Part shown: in pieces, positions 10,554-20,584 of the stretch | Numbering within the stretch: the first letter of the stretch is position 1 | Layout: the number at the start of each line of letters is the position of its first letter | Origin: Thermoanaerobaculia bacterium | GTDB taxonomy: Bacteria > Acidobacteriota > Thermoanaerobaculia > Multivoradales > Multivoraceae | Length of the DNA stretch: 64,000 nucleotides | Direction: 5' to 3' | NCBI GenBank assembly: GCA_022826745.1 | Contig: JAJDUI010000010.1 | Span: forward strand, 62,001-126,000 | Translations under genes and position numbers: made by a program | The notes under the pieces: model-generated | Database searches by the model: none | What the model saw: the letters and a program-made list of their open reading frames with translations, nothing else | What the model was told of the DNA's origin: nothing

Positions 10554-10559
10554 ATTGTA
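10554..10559 (-). promoter_or_regulatory. candidate -10 box of ssb
   Basis: TACAAT on the minus strand matches the consensus TATAAT at five of six positions and lies about 87 bases before the ssb ATG, implying a leader of about 80 bases. No clear -35 is seen. The ssb-dtd gap (10468-10638) holds nothing else recognisable apart from a TAGTGT 7 bases before dtd. Confidence 0.4.
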
Positions 10560-10638
10560 GGCGCATTCGGCGGCGTGGTGGTCGCTGATATCGCGGTACG
10601 CCGGATGTCCGGTTCGAGTCTGGCGTAGTGTCCCCTGC

Positions 10639-11076
10639 ATGCGGCTGGTCGTGCAACGCGTGGCGGACGCCGAGGTTTCGGTCGACGGCCGGACGGTAGG
10701 GAAGATTGGACCGGGCATGGTGGTCCTTGCCGGCGTGGAGGTCGGCGACGGACAGGATCAGGTGGAGGCGGCCGCTGCCAAACTGGTCGGACTCCGGTTC
10801 TTCGACGACGAGCAGGCGCGGATGAACCTCGACGTGCGTCAGTCAGGCGGAGCGGTGCTTCTCGTGTCGCAGTTCACACTGGCCGCCTCGACGCGCAAGG
10901 GGAGGCGGCCGTCGTTCGACCGGGCGGCGTCGCCGGAAGTGGCCGAGCCGCTGCTCGAGACGCTGCGCCTCCGGCTGGAGGCGGCCGGCGTGCAGGTGGA
11001 GTGCGGCCGTTTCGGAGAGCGAATGCGCGTGGACCTGGTCAACGATGGACCGGTCACCTTCGTGCTGGACTTCTAG
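10639..11076 (+). CDS. dtd: D-aminoacyl-tRNA deacylase
   Basis: This 145-residue cytoplasmic enzyme hydrolyses D-aminoacyl-tRNAs, and glycine mischarged on tRNA-Ala, to protect translation. Both signature motifs are present: SQFTL at residues 77-81 and NDGPVT near 135-140, which includes the Gly-cisPro pair. A TAGTGT -10-like hexamer at 10626-10631 ends 7 bases before the ATG, so a leaderless message is possible. Its stop codon directly abuts the stop of the convergent HU-family gene; the two stops form the palindrome CTAGCTAG. Confidence 0.95.
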   Translation: MRLVVQRVADAEVSVDGRTVGKIGPGMVVLAGVEVGDGQDQVEAAAAKLVGLRFFDDEQARMNLDVRQSGGAVLLVSQFTLAASTRKGRRPSFDRAASPEVAEPLLETLRLRLEAAGVQVECGRFGERMRVDLVNDGPVTFVLDF

Positions 11077-11343
11077 CTAGAGGTTCTTCAGTTCCTTGCC
11101 GGGCTTGAAGCGGACCGTCTTGCCGGGGGAAATCGTAACCTCGACGCCGGTCTTCGGATTCCGGCCCACGCCGCGCTTGCGATCGCGCACCTGGAAGACG
11201 CCGAAACCGCGCAACTCGATCCGCTTGCCGTCGCCGAGAGCGTCCTTCATCGCGCCGAGGATCGTGTCGACGGCGCGGGCCGCCTTGACCCGGGGAAGAT
11301 CGGAATTCTCCGCGACACGGTTCACGATATCCGCCTTGATCAT
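11077..11343 (-). CDS. HU/IHF-family DNA-bending protein
   Basis: This 88-residue nucleoid protein starts MIKADIVNRVAE and has the family signature GFGVFQVRDRKRGVGRNPKTG near residues 46-66, which carries the DNA-inserting arm with its proline. The ending VRFKPGKELKNL is typical. It resembles both HU and IHF-beta; the exact subclass cannot be fixed here. ATG 11343 is chosen because of the GGAGG ribosome site 6 bases upstream, which is one of the best in the window. Confidence 0.92.
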   Translation of the reverse strand: MIKADIVNRVAENSDLPRVKAARAVDTILGAMKDALGDGKRIELRGFGVFQVRDRKRGVGRNPKTGVEVTISPGKTVRFKPGKELKNL

Positions 11344-11407
11344 CTCGACGCCTCCTCCCTGAATCGGCCCGCCGTCACGACCGGCCACGACCCGACGTAG
11401 ACCCTCG

Positions 11408-11413
11408 AGTCTA
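11408..11413 (-). promoter_or_regulatory. candidate -10 box of the HU-family gene
   Basis: TAGACT on the minus strand lies about 64 bases before the start codon. The same hexamer precedes dctP and the enoyl-CoA hydratase-like gene. Confidence 0.3.
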
Positions 11414-11468
11414 ACCCGGGCGGCGCTTCCGGTAAAGAGCCGAGGCGGCCGAAGCGGTCACGGGAGAG

Positions 11469-11477
11469 TGCTACTCT
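11469..11477 (+). promoter_or_regulatory. candidate extended -10 promoter of the TPR gene
   Basis: TGCTACTCT fits the recurrent TG-n-TA-n-n-n-T box and ends 10 bases before the ATG at 11488, implying a leader of a few bases. Confidence 0.5.
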
Positions 11478-11487
11478 TGGCCGTCCC

Positions 11488-13572
11488 ATGCACCGTCAGG
11501 AAGCAGGTTTCCGGTCCCTTTCCGGCCGTGCCTTGCGCTGCGTCACGCCGGTGGCAGCGTTCGTCCTGCTTTTCCTCGGAGCGCAGTCGACTCGGGCGCA
11601 GGAAGCCTCCGCCACGCCTTCCGAGAGCGGCCCCTTCCTGTTCACGGCGGCGCGGCTATTGGCTGCCGAACCGGACCGGGAAGAGGAGGCGCTCGATCTC
11701 TTCGAACGGGCCGTGGCCGCGGATCCGGACGCTCCCTTCCTTCGGATTGCTCTGGCGGAGTTCCTTGCCGAGAAGCTGCGCCGTTTCGACGAGGCGGTGG
11801 AACACACGCGTGTCGCCTACCGTCTCGCGCCGGACGACGTGGATGTGCTCCGCGCCCACGCAGGAGTTCTCGTCAGCCTGCCCGGAGGCCGCCATGGCGG
11901 TCGGCTCGGCGAAGTGCTCGATCAGGCGGTAGAGGCGCTGGAGCGTCTCCGTCGTCTCGCCCCGAGCGATATCCAGGGCATGATGCTGCTCTTCCGGATT
12001 CGCGAGAGTCTCGGGGAACACGACGAGGCCGCCTCCGTGCTCGAAGAACTCGTCAGCTACCACAACGGCCACCGGCAGCTTCAGGGCCTGCTGGTCGACG
12101 CGTTTCGCCGTGCGGGCCGGGACGACCGTGCCGAGGAAGTCCGGAACGAGATGCTTGGACTCGATGGACTCTCCGTCGAAGCCAGAATGGAACTTGCGAC
12201 CCGGGAGAGTCAGCGAGGCAACCACACGGAAGCCATCGATCTGCTCGAAGGCGCCGTCGCTGAGCAGCCGGAGAGCATTCCGGTGCGGGGCGCCCTGGCC
12301 GAGGAGTACTTCCGTCGCGGTGTCGCCCGCGGACGGACCCCCCAGCAGCGGGCGGACGATCTCGCGGAGGCGCTGGGGCGCCTGCGTGCGCTGCCTCGCG
12401 CCGCCCGGGCGAACCCTCGCGCTCGGCTCCTGGAGGCAACGATCCTGGCGGAGTCGGATCGGACACCGGAGGCGATCGAGCTGCTCGAAGACCTCAGACG
12501 GGAGTCGCAGGACGATCCGCGAATCGTGCGGGAACTCGTGCGCCTGCTGATGCGGGAAGGCGAGTGGGGCCGGATCAGGGACATCGGCCAGACGATGGTC
12601 GATCGGGCCGACCGGAGGACCGTCGAGGGCGAGCAGGCGGGAGATCTCGGTCTCAGCCTCGTGGTCGAGGCCATGCGCCAGTTGGGAGAGATCGACCGCG
12701 CGCTGGAGGTCCTGGAAGCCGAGCGGGAGCGGGCCGGAGAGTCCGCGGAACTGGTTCTCAGTCAGGCCGAACTGCTGGCGGAGGCCGGCAGAAAGCGCAG
12801 GGCCATGGCGATGCTGCGCCGGGCCGTCGTGGCCAACGAGCGGCTTCTTGTGGCGGGCGACGACGGTGAGCCGGAGTTCCCGGCGCTTCAGAAGAAGGCG
12901 AGGCTCTACTTCAACCTGGGTGCGGACAAGCTCGCCCTGAGAGTCTACGAGGACCTGGCCTCGAACGGAGATGTCCGGCGTCTCATGCTCGTCGCGGAGT
13001 CCTGCCGAGAGCAGGGACGGTTCGGCGAGGCCATCCCCTTCCTCCTGCGGGCGCTGGTGCGAATCGACGGCGGCGCCGCGACCGAACTGGGCATGGACAA
13101 GGACGCCCTCCGCGCGGCACTGCGGTTCCAGCTCGGAGAGGCCTACGAACGGAGCCGGCGCTATGACGAGGCGGCGGATCAGTTCCGGGCGGTGCTCACA
13201 CTCCAGCCCGAGAACAGTCACGCCTTGAACTACCTCGGCTACATGTGGGCGGACAACGGCGAGAACCTCGAGCAGGCGCTGGAGCTCATTCGACGCGCGG
13301 TCGATCTCGACCCGAACAACGGCGCCTTCGTCGACTCCCTGGGTTGGGCCCTGTTCCGTCTCGGCGAGTTCGAGCAGGCCCGGCGTCACCTGGAACGGGC
13401 GAACCAGCTCGTGCCCAGCGACTCAACGATCCTCGAGCATCTCGGGGACGTCTATGTCGCGCTGGGCGAACCGCAGCGGGCCCGGGAGGCCTACGAGCAG
13501 GCGTTGGCGATCAACGACGAGGAGAACGTCGAGTCCGTGCGCCGCAAGCTGAGTGAACTCTCCCGGCGCTGA
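11488..13572 (+). CDS. secreted tetratricopeptide-repeat protein
   Basis: This 694-residue protein has a basic N-terminus and hydrophobic signal segment (about 17-38, ending near STRAQE), then a long series of TPR helices. Typical TPR units are visible, for example ALNYLGYMWADNG near residue 575, VDSLGWALFRLGEFEQARRHL near 612 and LGDVYVALGEPQRAREAYEQAL near 650. It is likely periplasmic or outer-membrane attached and acts as a protein-binding scaffold. It is followed 19 bases later by the LolB-like gene, with which it probably forms an operon. That position suggests an envelope role; no specific function is recognised. Confidence 0.85.
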   Translation: MHRQEAGFRSLSGRALRCVTPVAAFVLLFLGAQSTRAQEASATPSESGPFLFTAARLLAAEPDREEEALDLFERAVAADPDAPFLRIALAEFLAEKLRRFDEAVEHTRVAYRLAPDDVDVLRAHAGVLVSLPGGRHGGRLGEVLDQAVEALERLRRLAPSDIQGMMLLFRIRESLGEHDEAASVLEELVSYHNGHRQLQGLLVDAFRRAGRDDRAEEVRNEMLGLDGLSVEARMELATRESQRGNHTEAIDLLEGAVAEQPESIPVRGALAEEYFRRGVARGRTPQQRADDLAEALGRLRALPRAARANPRARLLEATILAESDRTPEAIELLEDLRRESQDDPRIVRELVRLLMREGEWGRIRDIGQTMVDRADRRTVEGEQAGDLGLSLVVEAMRQLGEIDRALEVLEAERERAGESAELVLSQAELLAEAGRKRRAMAMLRRAVVANERLLVAGDDGEPEFPALQKKARLYFNLGADKLALRVYEDLASNGDVRRLMLVAESCREQGRFGEAIPFLLRALVRIDGGAATELGMDKDALRAALRFQLGEAYERSRRYDEAADQFRAVLTLQPENSHALNYLGYMWADNGENLEQALELIRRAVDLDPNNGAFVDSLGWALFRLGEFEQARRHLERANQLVPSDSTILEHLGDVYVALGEPQRAREAYEQALAINDEENVESVRRKLSELSRR

Positions 13573-13591
13573 CCGGTCGGGGCCGATCTTC

Positions 13592-14359
13592 ATGCGGCGG
13601 TCGTTCCCGCTGCTTCTGTTCAGTCTGGCGTGGCTTTGCGGCTGCGCCAGCACCGGGCCTGGCCGCGAAGCGGGGGTTGCCGCCGGCCGTCCGGTTCCGG
13701 CCACCGCGCCGTGGGAGATTCCCGAGACGGAATGGCGGACGCAGCGCATCGTCCGCATGCACTACGACGGACCGGAGGGGAACGGCACGCTCCGTCTCGT
13801 GCTGCGTTTCGAGGATCCGGAGCGCTTTCATGTCTCGGCCTCCGACCGCCTGGGACGACGATGGTGGGACCTCAACGTGAGGGAAGGAGACGCCCTCGTG
13901 CTGTGGGTGCGCGAACGCACGTTCTGCCGGTATGCGGGCGACCTCGAGGTCCCCGCCCTTTCGCTGGGTCCGGTGCCGGCCCGCGCCGTCGCCGCCCTGT
14001 TGATGCGGCGGTTGCCGTCGCCGCCGGCCGATCCCCGCGGATGGGCGGAGACCGCGGTCGGCGGCCGGGCGGACCGAAGCGTCAAGCTCGACTTCAAGGA
14101 CCGCCGCGGCCGTTCGTGGACGACCGAGGCGACCTCGGCCGGCCCGAATCGCTGGACGCTGTGGGACGGCGATCGCGCCAGGGCCTCCTGGAGCCGAGAG
14201 GTGGAAGGAGTGGAAGAAGTGGCGCGACTCGTGGAGTCCGACACGGGTCTCGAACTCCGCTGGCGCCAGCGGCGGCCCGCAACGGAACTCGCCGGACCGC
14301 TTCCAGCCCCCGACGTCCCCGCCGGATACCGGCCCGGCCTCTGCGGCCCGGATGCCTGA
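13592..14359 (+). CDS. LolB-like outer-membrane lipoprotein
   Basis: This 255-residue protein starts with a lipoprotein signal (MRRSFPLLLFSLAWLCGC), so Cys18 should be lipidated. The body is a beta-rich domain that does not show strong LolB motifs. The link to LolB rests mainly on position: it lies directly before ispE, as lolB does in many Gram-negative bacteria. LolB inserts lipoproteins into the outer membrane. ATG 13592 is chosen over a longer version because it gives the clean signal peptide. The stop overlaps the ispE start by one base. Confidence 0.6.
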   Translation: MRRSFPLLLFSLAWLCGCASTGPGREAGVAAGRPVPATAPWEIPETEWRTQRIVRMHYDGPEGNGTLRLVLRFEDPERFHVSASDRLGRRWWDLNVREGDALVLWVRERTFCRYAGDLEVPALSLGPVPARAVAALLMRRLPSPPADPRGWAETAVGGRADRSVKLDFKDRRGRSWTTEATSAGPNRWTLWDGDRARASWSREVEGVEEVARLVESDTGLELRWRQRRPATELAGPLPAPDVPAGYRPGLCGPDA

Positions 14360-15255
14360 TGCCCGCCGAACTCAGCCTTGCATGTCCGGCCAAGGTGAAC
14401 CTGAGTCTCCGCGTTCACGGCCGCCGGCCCGACGGTTTCCACCAGATCTCGACCGTCCTGCAGACGATCGACCTCTGCGACCGCCTGGTCATCCACCGCG
14501 TCGACCCGGCGAGCCCACTGCGGATCGAGGTCCCGGGCGGCGGCGCTCCGGCCGACGACTCGAACCTGGTGCTCAAGGCGGCGCGCGCCTTCTTCGGCGT
14601 CCTCGGCGAGCCAGCGGGCGGCGTCCGTTTCAGACTCGAGAAGCGGATTCCCGCGGGCAGCGGCCTGGGCGGGGGCAGCAGCGACGCGGCGGCAGCGCTG
14701 CTCGGCCTCCAGTCGCTCTGGGGAAGACCTCTCGACGCCCGGCAGTTGCACGGGGCCGGCGCGGCGGTCGGCTCGGATGTCCCGTTCTTTCTGGAGGGGG
14801 GGACGGCGTTCGCGACCGGCCGTGGTGAGCGGGTCGAATCGCTGGACGACATGCCCTCAGCGACCGTGCTGGTCGTCGTGCCGGCGGTCGAGGTGTCGAC
14901 CGCCGAGGTCTACGGCGACTGGAAGGGCGCGATGGCGGCAGGCAGCAGGGGAGAGGAGGGACTGTCCACGCTGTTGCCTCCTCCCTCACTTCGTGGCGAT
15001 GCCGCCGCCTGGGTGCTCGGCAACGACCTGGAACCGGTGGTTCGCCGGCTCCACCCCGAGGTGGACCGCCTCCTCCTGGCGCTCGGGGGGGCCGGGAGCA
15101 CCGGCGGTGGCGGCGGTCCCCAGGTTTCGGGCAGCGGCGGCGCCGTGTTCGCGGTCGGCGAGGCGCCCGGACTCCAGGCCGCACTGGCCGAAACGGGCGT
15201 GCGTGTGTTCCGGACGCGAACGCTGCCTCGGGAAGTTCGCGGGCTCTTCATGTAG
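14359..15255 (+). CDS. ispE: 4-diphosphocytidyl-2-C-methyl-D-erythritol kinase
   Basis: This 298-residue GHMP kinase phosphorylates CDP-methylerythritol in the non-mevalonate isoprenoid pathway. The N-terminal PAKVNLSLRVHGRRPDGFH is diagnostic, with the catalytic Lys12. The ATP-binding glycine/serine loop PAGSGLGGGSSDA is at residues 98-110, and the third GHMP motif is VSGSGGAVFAV near the C-terminus. A glycine-rich insertion (STGGGGG) precedes that motif. The start ATG overlaps the upstream stop (TGATG). tRNA-Gln and prs follow. Confidence 0.95.
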   Translation: MPAELSLACPAKVNLSLRVHGRRPDGFHQISTVLQTIDLCDRLVIHRVDPASPLRIEVPGGGAPADDSNLVLKAARAFFGVLGEPAGGVRFRLEKRIPAGSGLGGGSSDAAAALLGLQSLWGRPLDARQLHGAGAAVGSDVPFFLEGGTAFATGRGERVESLDDMPSATVLVVVPAVEVSTAEVYGDWKGAMAAGSRGEEGLSTLLPPPSLRGDAAAWVLGNDLEPVVRRLHPEVDRLLLALGGAGSTGGGGGPQVSGSGGAVFAVGEAPGLQAALAETGVRVFRTRTLPREVRGLFM

Positions 15256-15266
15256 TCGTCACTTTC

Positions 15267-15274
15267 TGTAAGAT
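15267..15274 (+). promoter_or_regulatory. candidate extended -10 promoter of tRNA-Gln
   Basis: TGTAAGAT has TG directly before TAAGAT (15269-15274). It ends 13 bases before the first base of the tRNA, compatible with a leader of about six bases. Confidence 0.4.
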
Positions 15275-15287
15275 GGGCCGTCCCGTC

Positions 15288-15362
15288 TGGGGCGTCGCCA
15301 AGTGGTAAGGCACGAGACTTTGGATCTCGCATTCGGGGGTTCGAATCCTCCCGCCCCAACCA
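15288..15362 (+). tRNA. tRNA-Gln (anticodon TTG)
   Basis: The sequence folds as a cloverleaf: acceptor TGGGGCG pairs with CGCCCCA, and the anticodon stem CGAGA/TCTCG encloses loop CTTTGGA with anticodon TTG at 15320-15322. The T arm has GTTCGAATC. Discriminator A and CCA are encoded. It lies between ispE and prs, a common place for tRNA-Gln in several Gram-negative phyla. Confidence 0.95.
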
Positions 15363-15551
15363 CGCGTCCGGCCCTCGACGACCACGCGCCGCAGCCAACT
15401 CCCCACCATTCGAACTGATTCCGAGGTCGCCCGTGTCGAGAGTCTCCGTGCACGCGGATGGTCCCGGCGCGCACCGGCGTCCGGACTTCCCGGAAACGAT
15501 CGCTGGCGGGTCGCTCAAGTGACCCTCCATCCCAACAACGTCGAACGCGCC

Positions 15552-16493
<942 letters not shown>

Positions 16494-16519
16494 GCCGTAC
16501 GTCACCTGAGGAGTTCGAA

Positions 16520-17188
16520 GTGAGCGAACCCACCGTTACCGTCCGGCTGCGCGAACAGACCGGCAAGAACGCGAACCGCCGCCTCCGGGCGGCCGGCGAG
16601 ATTCCCGCCGTGGTCTACGGCGGCAGCGCCGATTCGGCCGCGATCCGCGTCGACGGCAAGATGGTGCAGAGCCTGATTCGGGAGGGGGGCGAGAACGCCG
16701 TCTTCCTGCTCCAGCTCGAGGGCACCGAGCGGACACGCCACACGATGATCCGCGACCTGCAGTGGAATCCACTGACGGGCGCCCTGGTCCACATCGACTT
16801 CCAGCGCGTGAAGATGGACCAGGAAGTCCAGGTCTCGGTGCCCGTGGAGGTGGTGGGGACGCCCGAGGGTGTGCGGAACGAGGGCGGACTGCTCGAGTTC
16901 ATCACCCGGGAAGTCGGCGTCGTCTGTCTGCCCGGCGACATTCCCGTCTCGATCGAGCTCGATGTCTCGCCCCTGCACATCGGCCAGCATGTGGAGGCCG
17001 GGGAACTGGTCCTTCCGGACGCCGTGACGCTCACCGAGGAAGAGAGCAAGGTGATCGTGTCGGTCGCCGCCGCACGGGTGGTCGAGGAGGAGGTCGAGGA
17101 GCCGGAGGAAGGCGAGCTGCTCGAGGCCCTCACCGACGAACCCGAGCGGGTCGGCGACGAGGACGAATCCGAAGATGGAGACACGTAG
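16520..17188 (+). CDS. rplY: 50S ribosomal protein L25 (CTC type)
   Basis: This 222-residue protein is the long, two-domain form of L25 (TL5/CTC), which binds 5S rRNA. The N-terminal domain has REQTGKNANRRLRAAGEIPAVVYGG. The C-terminal domain has FITREVGVVCLPGDIP and VSPLHIGQHVEAGEL. The tail is very acidic (residues about 195-222). GTG 16520 has GAGGAG about 9 bases upstream. It overlaps pth by 14 bases and follows prs, the conserved prs-rplY-pth order. Confidence 0.94.
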   Translation: MSEPTVTVRLREQTGKNANRRLRAAGEIPAVVYGGSADSAAIRVDGKMVQSLIREGGENAVFLLQLEGTERTRHTMIRDLQWNPLTGALVHIDFQRVKMDQEVQVSVPVEVVGTPEGVRNEGGLLEFITREVGVVCLPGDIPVSIELDVSPLHIGQHVEAGELVLPDAVTLTEEESKVIVSVAAARVVEEEVEEPEEGELLEALTDEPERVGDEDESEDGDT

Positions 17189-17765
17189 CGAGGAGGCGCG
17201 TCTGGTTCTGGGGCTCGGGAATCCGGGCGGGCGTTACGCCGACACGCGTCACAACCTCGGCTTTCGGGTCGTCGACGAGCTGTCCCGGCGTCTGGGCGTT
17301 CGACCTGGACTGGACGTGTGCGGAGCGGTCTGGGCCTCCAACGATCGAATCGACCTGGCGATGCCGCAGACCTACATGAATCGAAGCGGCTACAGCGCGC
17401 GCTGTCTCTCCGAACGGAATGGCTATGCTCCACGGAACATTCTGGTCGTCTACGACGAAGTCCACTTGCCCCTGGGGCGGCTCCGGCTTCGTGGCAAGGG
17501 GAGTCCTGGCGGGCATCGCGGCATGGAGTCGGTCATCGAGAACCTGCGCACGACGGCGGTGCCGCGGCTGCGTCTTGGCATCGCGCCGGACGAAGCGGCG
17601 GCGGCCGCGGCCGGCCGAGGGGAAGAGCTGCCGGACTTCGTGCTCGCCCCCTTCGCGGCGGGCGAGATCGAAACGGCGGAGCGAATGGTGCGGCGGGCCG
17701 CCGACTGCGTCCTGAGTTGGGCTGACCGAGGCGTCGAAGTCACGATGAACGAGTACAACGGATGA
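17175..17765 (+). CDS. pth: peptidyl-tRNA hydrolase
   Basis: This 196-residue enzyme frees tRNAs from prematurely released peptidyl-tRNA. It starts [21 protein letters not shown] with the catalytic His26. The other active-site residues are visible: Asn69 in PQTYMNRSG and Asp94 in [11 protein letters not shown], followed by [12 protein letters not shown]. It overlaps the 3' end of rplY by 14 bases and lies 13 bases before hppA, so the three are probably cotranscribed. Confidence 0.95.
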   Translation: METRSEEARLVLGLGNPGGRYADTRHNLGFRVVDELSRRLGVRPGLDVCGAVWASNDRIDLAMPQTYMNRSGYSARCLSERNGYAPRNILVVYDEVHLPLGRLRLRGKGSPGGHRGMESVIENLRTTAVPRLRLGIAPDEAAAAAAGRGEELPDFVLAPFAAGEIETAERMVRRAADCVLSWADRGVEVTMNEYNG

Positions 17766-17778
17766 GAGGAAACGGATA

Positions 17779-19851
17779 GTGGACACGATGTACTACCTTC
17801 TGCCCGCCTGCGGCGCGGCGGCCCTGTTCTACGCCTTGCTGCGGAGCCGGTGGATCAACCGGCAGGACGCCGGCGACGGCGCGATGCCGGAGATCGCCGG
17901 CCACATTCGGGACGGGGCGATGGCGTTCCTCGGCCGCGAGTACCGCATCCTGGCCATCTTCGTCGTCCTGGCGGCGGCCCTGCTGGCGCTCGCCAACTGG
18001 GACCGTGCCGGCAGCTCCCCCTTGATCGGACTGTCGGTTCTCGGGGGCGCCGTCTGTTCGGGCCTTGCCGGGTTCTTCGGCATGAGGGTGGCGACATCGG
18101 CCAACGTGCGCACCGCGGCCGCCGCCCGCACGAGCCTGAACCGCGCCCTGGCCGTTGCCTTCTCGGGTGGCGCCGTGATGGGTTTCGCGGTCGTGGGCCT
18201 GGGCATCCTCGGCCTTTCCCTGCTGTACCTGCTCTACGCCGCGATGTTCGGCAGCGGCGACAACGACTCGCTGGGTCAGGTGGTGACCGTCTTGACGGGC
18301 TTCTCGTTCGGCGCTTCGTCGATCGCGCTGTTCGCCCGGGTCGGCGGCGGCATCTACACGAAGGCGGCCGACGTCGGCGCCGACCTGGTGGGCAAGGTCG
18401 AGGCCGGGATTCCCGAGGACGATCCGCGCAATCCGGCGGTGATCGCCGACAACGTCGGCGACAACGTCGGCGACGTCGCCGGCATGGGGGCCGACCTGTT
18501 CGAGTCCTACGTGGGCGCCATCGTCGGAACGCTCGTGCTGGGCATCAGCACGACGACCCTGGCCGGGGAGGAGTTCACGCCGAACCTCATCCTGCTGCCG
18601 ATGCTGCTCGCCGGTCTCGGCATCCTGGTCTCCCTGGCCTCCACGCTGCTGGTCCGCACGAAGGAGGGCGGAAACCCGCAGCATGCCCTGGATCTGGGGA
18701 CCTTCGTCGCGGCCGGCGTGATGCTGGTCGTCACCTACTTCACGGCCCAGAACCTCCTGGGCGACAGCAGGTACGTCGTCGAGGGGAAGGAATTCGGCTA
18801 CATGGGTGTCTTCCTGGCCACGGTCGCCGGCCTCGCCGCCGGATTGCTGATCGGACTGATCACCCAGTACTACACGGCCGAGTCCAAGGCGCCGGCCCAG
18901 AGCATCGCCAAGGACAGCCAGACCGGCAGCGCGACGAACATCATCGGCGGCCTGGCCGTCGGCATGCAGTCGACCGCGCTGCCGATCGTCGTTCTGACCG
19001 CCGCCGTCCTCGTGGCCCACAGCCAGGCGGGCCTGTACGGCATTGCGATCGCGGCCCTCGGCATGCTGTCGACGACGGGCATCCAGCTCGCCGTCGACGC
19101 CTACGGACCGGTCGCCGACAACGCCGGCGGCATCGCCGAGATGAGCGCTCTCGGTCCGGACGTGCGTGCCCGCACCGACAAGCTGGACGCCGTCGGCAAC
19201 ACGACGGCGGCGATCGGCAAGGGCTTCGCGATCGGGTCGGCGGCGCTGACTGCCCTCGTGCTGTTCGCGGCCTTCCGCACGACGGTGGGCCTGGAGAGCA
19301 TGGACCTGGTCAACCCGCGCGTCATGTGCGGGCTGTTCATCGGCGCCATGCTGCCGTTCCTGTTCTCTTCGATGGCGATGAAGGCGGTCGGCAAGGCCGC
19401 CTTCGAGATGATCGAGGAGGTCCGCCGTCAGTTCCGCACGATCCCGGGCCTGATGGAAGGGGAGGCGAAGGCGGAGTACGCGCGCTGCGTCGACATCTCC
19501 ACCGCGGCCGCGCTGCGTCAGATGGTGGCGCCGGGTCTGCTGGCTGTCCTGGTGCCGGTTGCCGTCGGTTTCTGGGACGTCGAGGCCCTGGCCGGGGTTC
19601 TGGCCGGCGTGACCGCCGGCGGCGTTCTGCTCGCCATCTTCATGGCGAACGCCGGCGGCGCCTGGGACAACGCGAAGAAGTACATCGAGGCCGGCGCGCA
19701 TGGTGGCAAGGGCTCCGACGCCCACAAGGCGGCCGTCGTCGGCGATACGGTGGGGGACCCGTTCAAGGACACGGCCGGACCCAGCCTGAATATCCTGATC
19801 AAGCTGATGTCGGTCGTGTCGCTGGTCATCGCGCCGCTGCTGGTGCTGTAG
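17779..19851 (+). CDS. hppA: membrane-bound ion-pumping pyrophosphatase (K+-dependent type)
   Basis: This 690-residue integral membrane pump couples pyrophosphate hydrolysis to export of H+ or Na+. It has about 16 membrane segments and the PPi-binding motifs [21 protein letters not shown] and [17 protein letters not shown]. The C-terminal [17 protein letters not shown] is also present. The determinant segment reads [17 protein letters not shown], with Ala where K+-independent enzymes have Lys, so it should need K+. K+-dependent members include both Na+ and H+ pumps, so the ion is left open. The GTG start at 17779 is 13 bases after pth. Confidence 0.94.
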   Translation: MDTMYYLLPACGAAALFYALLRSRWINRQDAGDGAMPEIAGHIRDGAMAFLGREYRILAIFVVLAAALLALANWDRAGSSPLIGLSVLGGAVCSGLAGFFGMRVATSANVRTAAAARTSLNRALAVAFSGGAVMGFAVVGLGILGLSLLYLLYAAMFGSGDNDSLGQVVTVLTGFSFGASSIALFARVGGGIYTKAADVGADLVGKVEAGIPEDDPRNPAVIADNVGDNVGDVAGMGADLFESYVGAIVGTLVLGISTTTLAGEEFTPNLILLPMLLAGLGILVSLASTLLVRTKEGGNPQHALDLGTFVAAGVMLVVTYFTAQNLLGDSRYVVEGKEFGYMGVFLATVAGLAAGLLIGLITQYYTAESKAPAQSIAKDSQTGSATNIIGGLAVGMQSTALPIVVLTAAVLVAHSQAGLYGIAIAALGMLSTTGIQLAVDAYGPVADNAGGIAEMSALGPDVRARTDKLDAVGNTTAAIGKGFAIGSAALTALVLFAAFRTTVGLESMDLVNPRVMCGLFIGAMLPFLFSSMAMKAVGKAAFEMIEEVRRQFRTIPGLMEGEAKAEYARCVDISTAAALRQMVAPGLLAVLVPVAVGFWDVEALAGVLAGVTAGGVLLAIFMANAGGAWDNAKKYIEAGAHGGKGSDAHKAAVVGDTVGDPFKDTAGPSLNILIKLMSVVSLVIAPLLVL

Positions 19852-19858
19852 CGGACCG

Positions 19859-19867
19859 TGATAGATT
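19859..19867 (+). promoter_or_regulatory. candidate extended -10 promoter of rpsF-rpsR-rplI
   Basis: TGATAGATT fits the TG-n-TA-n-n-n-T box, just after the hppA stop. It predicts a start near 19875 and a leader of about 48 bases. Confidence 0.45.
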
Positions 19868-19883
19868 CCGCCGCCGATTCGTT

Positions 19884-19899
19884 CCGGTCCGCGGGCCGG
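19884..19899 (+). promoter_or_regulatory. hairpin in the rpsF leader, possible S6:S18 control element
   Basis: CCGGTCC pairs with GGGCCGG (one G-T pair) around a two-base turn, 11 bases before the GAGG ribosome site of rpsF. In many bacteria the S6:S18 dimer binds an RNA element in this leader and represses the operon. The exact known motif (CCG bulge) is not proven here, so this is a positional call only. Confidence 0.3.
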
Positions 19900-19922
19900 C
19901 TATACCCCAAGAGGATGAACGA

Positions 19923-20309
19923 TTGACCCGGACATACGAACTCGTCTTCATCGCCGATCCGCGCCTCTCGGATGAGGAGGCCGTGGAGTTGAGCGATGCC
20001 TTCGGCAAGCTGCTGGTCGCCGACGGCAAGCTGCGGATCACCCAGGAGGAATCCTGGGGCAAGCGGCGGCTCGCCTATCCGATCAGGAAGTTCACCGAAG
20101 GCCGGTACCACATCTACTACCTGGAGTCCGACGGAGGCGACAACGGCCTCGCCGAGATCGGACAGCGGATGCTCCAGAACGAGCAGGTCCTGCGCCACCT
20201 GGTGGTGCGGACCGACCTCGACCTGAAACGCGCCGCCAGCAAGGGCAAGGAGCCGGTCCAGCAGACGACCATGGCCAATGTCCCGAGCCAGGCGGCTGGA
20301 GGCGTCTAG
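19923..20309 (+). CDS. rpsF: 30S ribosomal protein S6
   Basis: This 128-residue small-subunit protein pairs with S18. It starts [19 protein letters not shown] and has the typical [24 protein letters not shown] core near residues 40-63, then a basic, glutamine-rich tail. The only in-frame start that keeps the conserved [10 protein letters not shown] element is TTG 19923, with GAGG at 19911-19914. A three-codon ORF (ATG AAC GAT TGA at 19915-19926) overlaps this TTG, which may influence initiation. It is followed by rpsR 2 bases later. Confidence 0.93.
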   Translation: MTRTYELVFIADPRLSDEEAVELSDAFGKLLVADGKLRITQEESWGKRRLAYPIRKFTEGRYHIYYLESDGGDNGLAEIGQRMLQNEQVLRHLVVRTDLDLKRAASKGKEPVQQTTMANVPSQAAGGV

Positions 20310-20311
20310 AA

Positions 20312-20542
20312 ATGCCGAAGCGCAGAACCTTCTTCCGTCGCCGCAAGGTGTGCAAGTTCACCGCCGACGGGATCGAGTACATCGACTACAAGGATGTCGC
20401 CACGTTGCGCTCCTTCGTGCCGGAACGGGCCAAGATCCTGCCGCGCAGGATCTCGGGAAACTCCGCGCGCCACCAGCGGATGCTCGCCCGCGCGCTGCGA
20501 CGGGCCCGTTTCCTGGCCCTGATCCCCTACACAACGGACTGA
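20312..20542 (+). CDS. rpsR: 30S ribosomal protein S18
   Basis: This 76-residue basic protein has the S18 core: [35 protein letters not shown] and [20 protein letters not shown]. It binds S6 on the 30S platform. It lies between rpsF and rplI, the usual order. The start follows the rpsF stop by two bases, so translation is probably coupled. Confidence 0.96.
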   Translation: MPKRRTFFRRRKVCKFTADGIEYIDYKDVATLRSFVPERAKILPRRISGNSARHQRMLARALRRARFLALIPYTTD

Positions 20543-20584
20543 CCGCCGGCATCGGCGGCGACCGAGGCGGCGAGGAACGAGGCA

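Noticed and set aside
11656..13389. Minus-strand frame of 577 codons opposite the TPR gene
   Set aside because: It is the antisense shadow of the repeat protein; no start context or recognisable motif.
17740..19725. Minus-strand frame of 661 codons opposite hppA
   Set aside because: Composition is extreme (Arg, Gln, His, Asp) with no domain; hppA on the other strand is complete and conserved.
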